Shown in pieces: positions 62,197-64,000 of a DNA stretch of 64,000 nt. This DNA comes from Palsa-295 sp963785585. GTDB taxonomy: Bacteria > Acidobacteriota > Terriglobia > Acidiferrales > UBA7541. Each line of letters begins with the position of its first letter. The stretch's first letter is position 1. Where the stretch lies: assembly GCA_963785585.1 (NCBI GenBank), contig CAWAVW010000004.1, positions 372,001-436,000 on the forward strand, written 5' to 3'. Position numbers and translations under genes: made by a program. The notes under the pieces were generated by a model. That model saw only the letters and a program-made list of their open reading frames with translations, did no database searches and was not told the origin of the DNA.

Positions 62197-62895
62197 TTAG
62201 TCGCCCGAAAGATTCTTCGGTGAGTGATGGTTGAGAGTGTCGAGCAAGAGTTTTGCGCAGTCCGGAGCCGATACGGCGCCATTCAGGACAATGTCCTTGG
62301 CGTCGAGCGATTTGTCGTACAGCACTCGGTTGGCGTCGTTGTCCGGGCGAAGAGTTGAGCCTGTGAGAGAAACTCCGGCAAAAATTCCGCGGGAACGAGA
62401 GTACGACAGAACTTCGGCGCGCATCGTTGCGTCGGTTTCCGCCGTGGCAGAGCGGCCTACCGGACCCGCCGAGATGGATGCGTCACCGCCGAGTTTCACC
62501 TTGCTATAGAGGATGGCGCTGGCCGCGCGCGAATTCATCAGCAGAAGCACAAAGTCGGTGGCCTGGGCTCCGATCTGGAATCCAACGCTGCCGCCTTCGA
62601 GCGCCATCATGGTCGGGGCGCCCCAGGGACCTTTGAAGTCCGCGCCACTCCGGCAGGTCATCACGCCGCGGCCATAGCTGCCGCCCACGATGAATGCGGC
62701 TTTCAGCACCGATGGAAGCACGACGACGCAATCCGCGTGGTCGATCACGTTTTGCGGGATGTCGTCGGGAATATCCATAATTTCCTGTGTCACCTGACCG
62801 GCGTTTTGCACGCGGTCGCATTCCTTGCTGTCTGAGGCGGGGATGGGCCAGGCCAGGGCGGCGATCAAGCCGAGTGCGGCGATGGTGCTTTTCAT
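62197..62895 (-). CDS. exported SYLF-domain (Ysc84-like) protein
   Basis: GGAGG lies 4 nt before ATG 62895. The 232-residue product has a signal peptide (TIAALGLIAALAWPIPA) and a SYLF core: IPQNVIDHADCVVVLPSVLK, FIVGGSYGRGVMTCR and WGAPTMMALEGGSVGFQIGA, with late LTGSTLRPDNDANRVLYD. SYLF domains bind phosphoinositides or other lipids in eukaryotes; bacterial members are periplasmic and of unclear role. It is the first gene of a two-gene unit with the LecA/LssY_C gene. Confidence 0.93.
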   Translation of the reverse strand: MKSTIAALGLIAALAWPIPASDSKECDRVQNAGQVTQEIMDIPDDIPQNVIDHADCVVVLPSVLKAAFIVGGSYGRGVMTCRSGADFKGPWGAPTMMALEGGSVGFQIGAQATDFVLLLMNSRAASAILYSKVKLGGDASISAGPVGRSATAETDATMRAEVLSYSRSRGIFAGVSLTGSTLRPDNDANRVLYDKSLDAKDIVLNGAVSAPDCAKLLLDTLNHHSPKNLSGD

Positions 62896-63226
62896 AGTTC
62901 CTCCAGAGTATGGTTCAGTCCTGTACGACGTTGGGCTGGGCGTTTTGGTTGTTAGTGGTTGCGAATGGTTTTAGCAGACAAGCCGAAAGGCGGCCTGATG
63001 AAGTTTACACGCGGGTCATCGAGACGGCAACCGATAGGGAGAGGGCGGAGCGATGGGATGCGCGATGCCCAGCTGTCAGTCAGACCAAACGCCATGATTT
63101 CGATGGCAATCCCGTCGTCGCCTATTTACTTCGGACGCGAGTTTACCTACCATGTCGGTTGCCCCGAGGTCGCGTCTGGGCGCGGCTGCCAGAGTTTGTA
63201 CGCCCGCCCGGTCAACTAAACACATC
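62896..63226. other. divergent intergenic region, no supported gene
   Basis: About 330 bp between the SYLF gene (minus) and the FHA gene (plus). Several short frames are present but lack ribosome sites and motifs. No convincing -35/-10 pair or sigma-54 site was found; TGGTTG and TTGC near 62960 are in the wrong phase for sigma-54. The FHA gene ATG at 63227 has no clear Shine-Dalgarno. Confidence 0.4.
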
Positions 63227-64000
63227 ATGCCACGAGCTCCTAGAGTTGTAGTGATCGAACCGAACGGCGTTCGCCGGGAAGTGCCTGTTACCACCACGCC
63301 GTTTCGCATCGGGCGCCAGGCCGGCAACGAACTGACGCTGCGCGATAGCCGCATCAGCCGCCAGCAGGCCCAGATCATTTCCGTGAACGGCGCGATGGTG
63401 CTCGAGGACATGGGCAGCCGCCACGGCACCTACGTCAATGGCGAGAAAAGCCTGCGCCATGAATTGCAGCCGAAAGACCGCATCGATTTTGGGATGGCGG
63501 ATTCGTACAAACTGATTTTTCTGGGAGAAGGCGCGACGATCGAAGAGCTGGTGGAGCGCGTGGAGGCCCCGGCGCCGACGCAGTCCGGTTCCCGCGAGTT
63601 GTATCACCTGGGTGTGTTGCTCGAGGTGGCGCGAACGCTCGGGACGGGACTGTCTCTGGAAGACGTGCTCACGGCCGTGGTGGACGCGGCGATTCAGGTG
63701 ACGGGAACCGAGCGCGGGGTGCTGCTGCTGGCGAATGAATCGAACGAATTGCAAATGATCGTGGCGCGCGATGCGCAGCGCGGCACGCTACGTCCCGACC
63801 AGTTGCAGGTATCTCAGTCGGTGGTGAAGCGCGTGGCGCAGACGCGCCGCGAACTGATTGTAAGCGACACCGGCGAAGACGGCATGAATCAGCAGGAATC
63901 CGTGGCCCGGCTGGAGCTGCACACGGTAATTGCGATTCCGGTTGACAAGCTGCCCGTGATCGAGACGCTGGACGCCACGATTTCCACGCGTCAGGGCGAA
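63227..64000 (+). CDS. FHA-GAF domain protein, cut by window edge
   Basis: ATG 63227 opens 258 codons running off the right edge. An N-terminal FHA domain (FRIGRQAGNELTLRDSRISR, LEDMGSRHGTYVNGE; residues about 20-90) reads phosphothreonine on partner proteins. A GAF-like region follows (LGVLLEVARTLGTGLSLEDV, onward). Such FHA-GAF proteins usually end in a histidine kinase, PP2C/SpoIIE phosphatase or guanylate cyclase domain; the output is outside the window. Function is therefore signal transduction of unknown output. Confidence 0.85.
   Translation, partial: MPRAPRVVVIEPNGVRREVPVTTTPFRIGRQAGNELTLRDSRISRQQAQIISVNGAMVLEDMGSRHGTYVNGEKSLRHELQPKDRIDFGMADSYKLIFLGEGATIEELVERVEAPAPTQSGSRELYHLGVLLEVARTLGTGLSLEDVLTAVVDAAIQVTGTERGVLLLANESNELQMIVARDAQRGTLRPDQLQVSQSVVKRVAQTRRELIVSDTGEDGMNQQESVARLELHTVIAIPVDKLPVIETLDATISTRQGE

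Noticed and set aside
1..64000. CRISPR arrays, tRNA or rRNA genes, insertion sequences, phage genes
   Set aside because: No regularly spaced direct repeats, no cloverleaf-like T-loop context, no transposase motif or terminal inverted repeats, and no structural phage proteins were recognised while reading both strands by eye.

Overview
The window reads as chromosomal DNA of a GC-rich, Gram-negative soil-type bacterium, most likely an Acidobacteriota member. This is inferred from gene content, not from a marker gene: a large Oar-like TonB-dependent receptor with a carboxypeptidase-regulatory domain, three CRTAC1-type FG-GAP/ASPIC-UnbV proteins, many TPR proteins, a SYLF protein, an LssY_C protein and several sigma-54 activator systems. 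No rRNA, tRNA, CRISPR, IS element or phage gene was seen. Coding density is high, with many 1-4 nt stop/start overlaps.

Layout. 1-8778 (minus): a seven-gene, tightly coupled acyl-activation and reduction operon (acyl-AMP ligase cut by the left edge, ACP, crotonase, second AMP-forming ligase, polysaccharide pyruvyl transferase-like protein, NAD-binding_4 reductase, HAD-like/fatty acyl reductase fusion). It looks like a lipid or acyl-derived metabolite pathway of unknown product. 8885-17290 (minus): a three-gene operon of a membrane pentaheme cytochrome c with TPRs and two FG-GAP/UnbV proteins. 17504-19921: amidase and a convergent DMT/ureide-permease-like transporter with a clear promoter and palindromes. 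20308-21756: exported TPR protein. 21850-27917 (minus): two exported nucleoside hydrolases flanking a TonB-dependent receptor, probably a nucleoside-scavenging locus. 28197-30539: another CRTAC1 protein and a Rieske protein, convergent.

30827-35246: a mini membrane protein with an SPFH/prohibitin protein, a hypothetical exported protein and a shortened family-5 solute-binding protein. 35274-38516: NtrY/NtrX-like two-component pair. 38578-46818: exported nucleotide pyrophosphatase/phosphodiesterase-like protein, membrane protein, polysaccharide deacetylase coupled to a zinc-ribbon protein, hybrid histidine kinase, VirB10-like barrel protein, glycine oxidase (thiO). 46897-50786 (minus): sigma-54 response regulator, histidine kinase and a putative lipoprotein in one operon. 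50884-56162: second VirB10-like protein, an outer-membrane barrel/Ig/OmpA protein and an Asp-box propeller protein. 56470-60892: a third sigma-54 activator behind a consensus -24/-12 promoter, a hybrid kinase preceded by a possible 25-codon leader ORF, and a protein that has a histidine-kinase dimerisation domain but no ATPase domain. 60990-64000: LecA-like/LssY_C protein, SYLF protein and the start of an FHA-GAF protein cut by the right edge.

The window combines cell-envelope and signalling functions: three NtrC-type activators and four canonical histidine kinases lie in about 25 kb, so sigma-54 control is a regional theme. The most unusual items are the acyl operon with its degenerate HAD domain, the cytochrome/UnbV operon, the nucleoside locus, and the kinase-without-ATPase protein next to a leader-controlled hybrid kinase.
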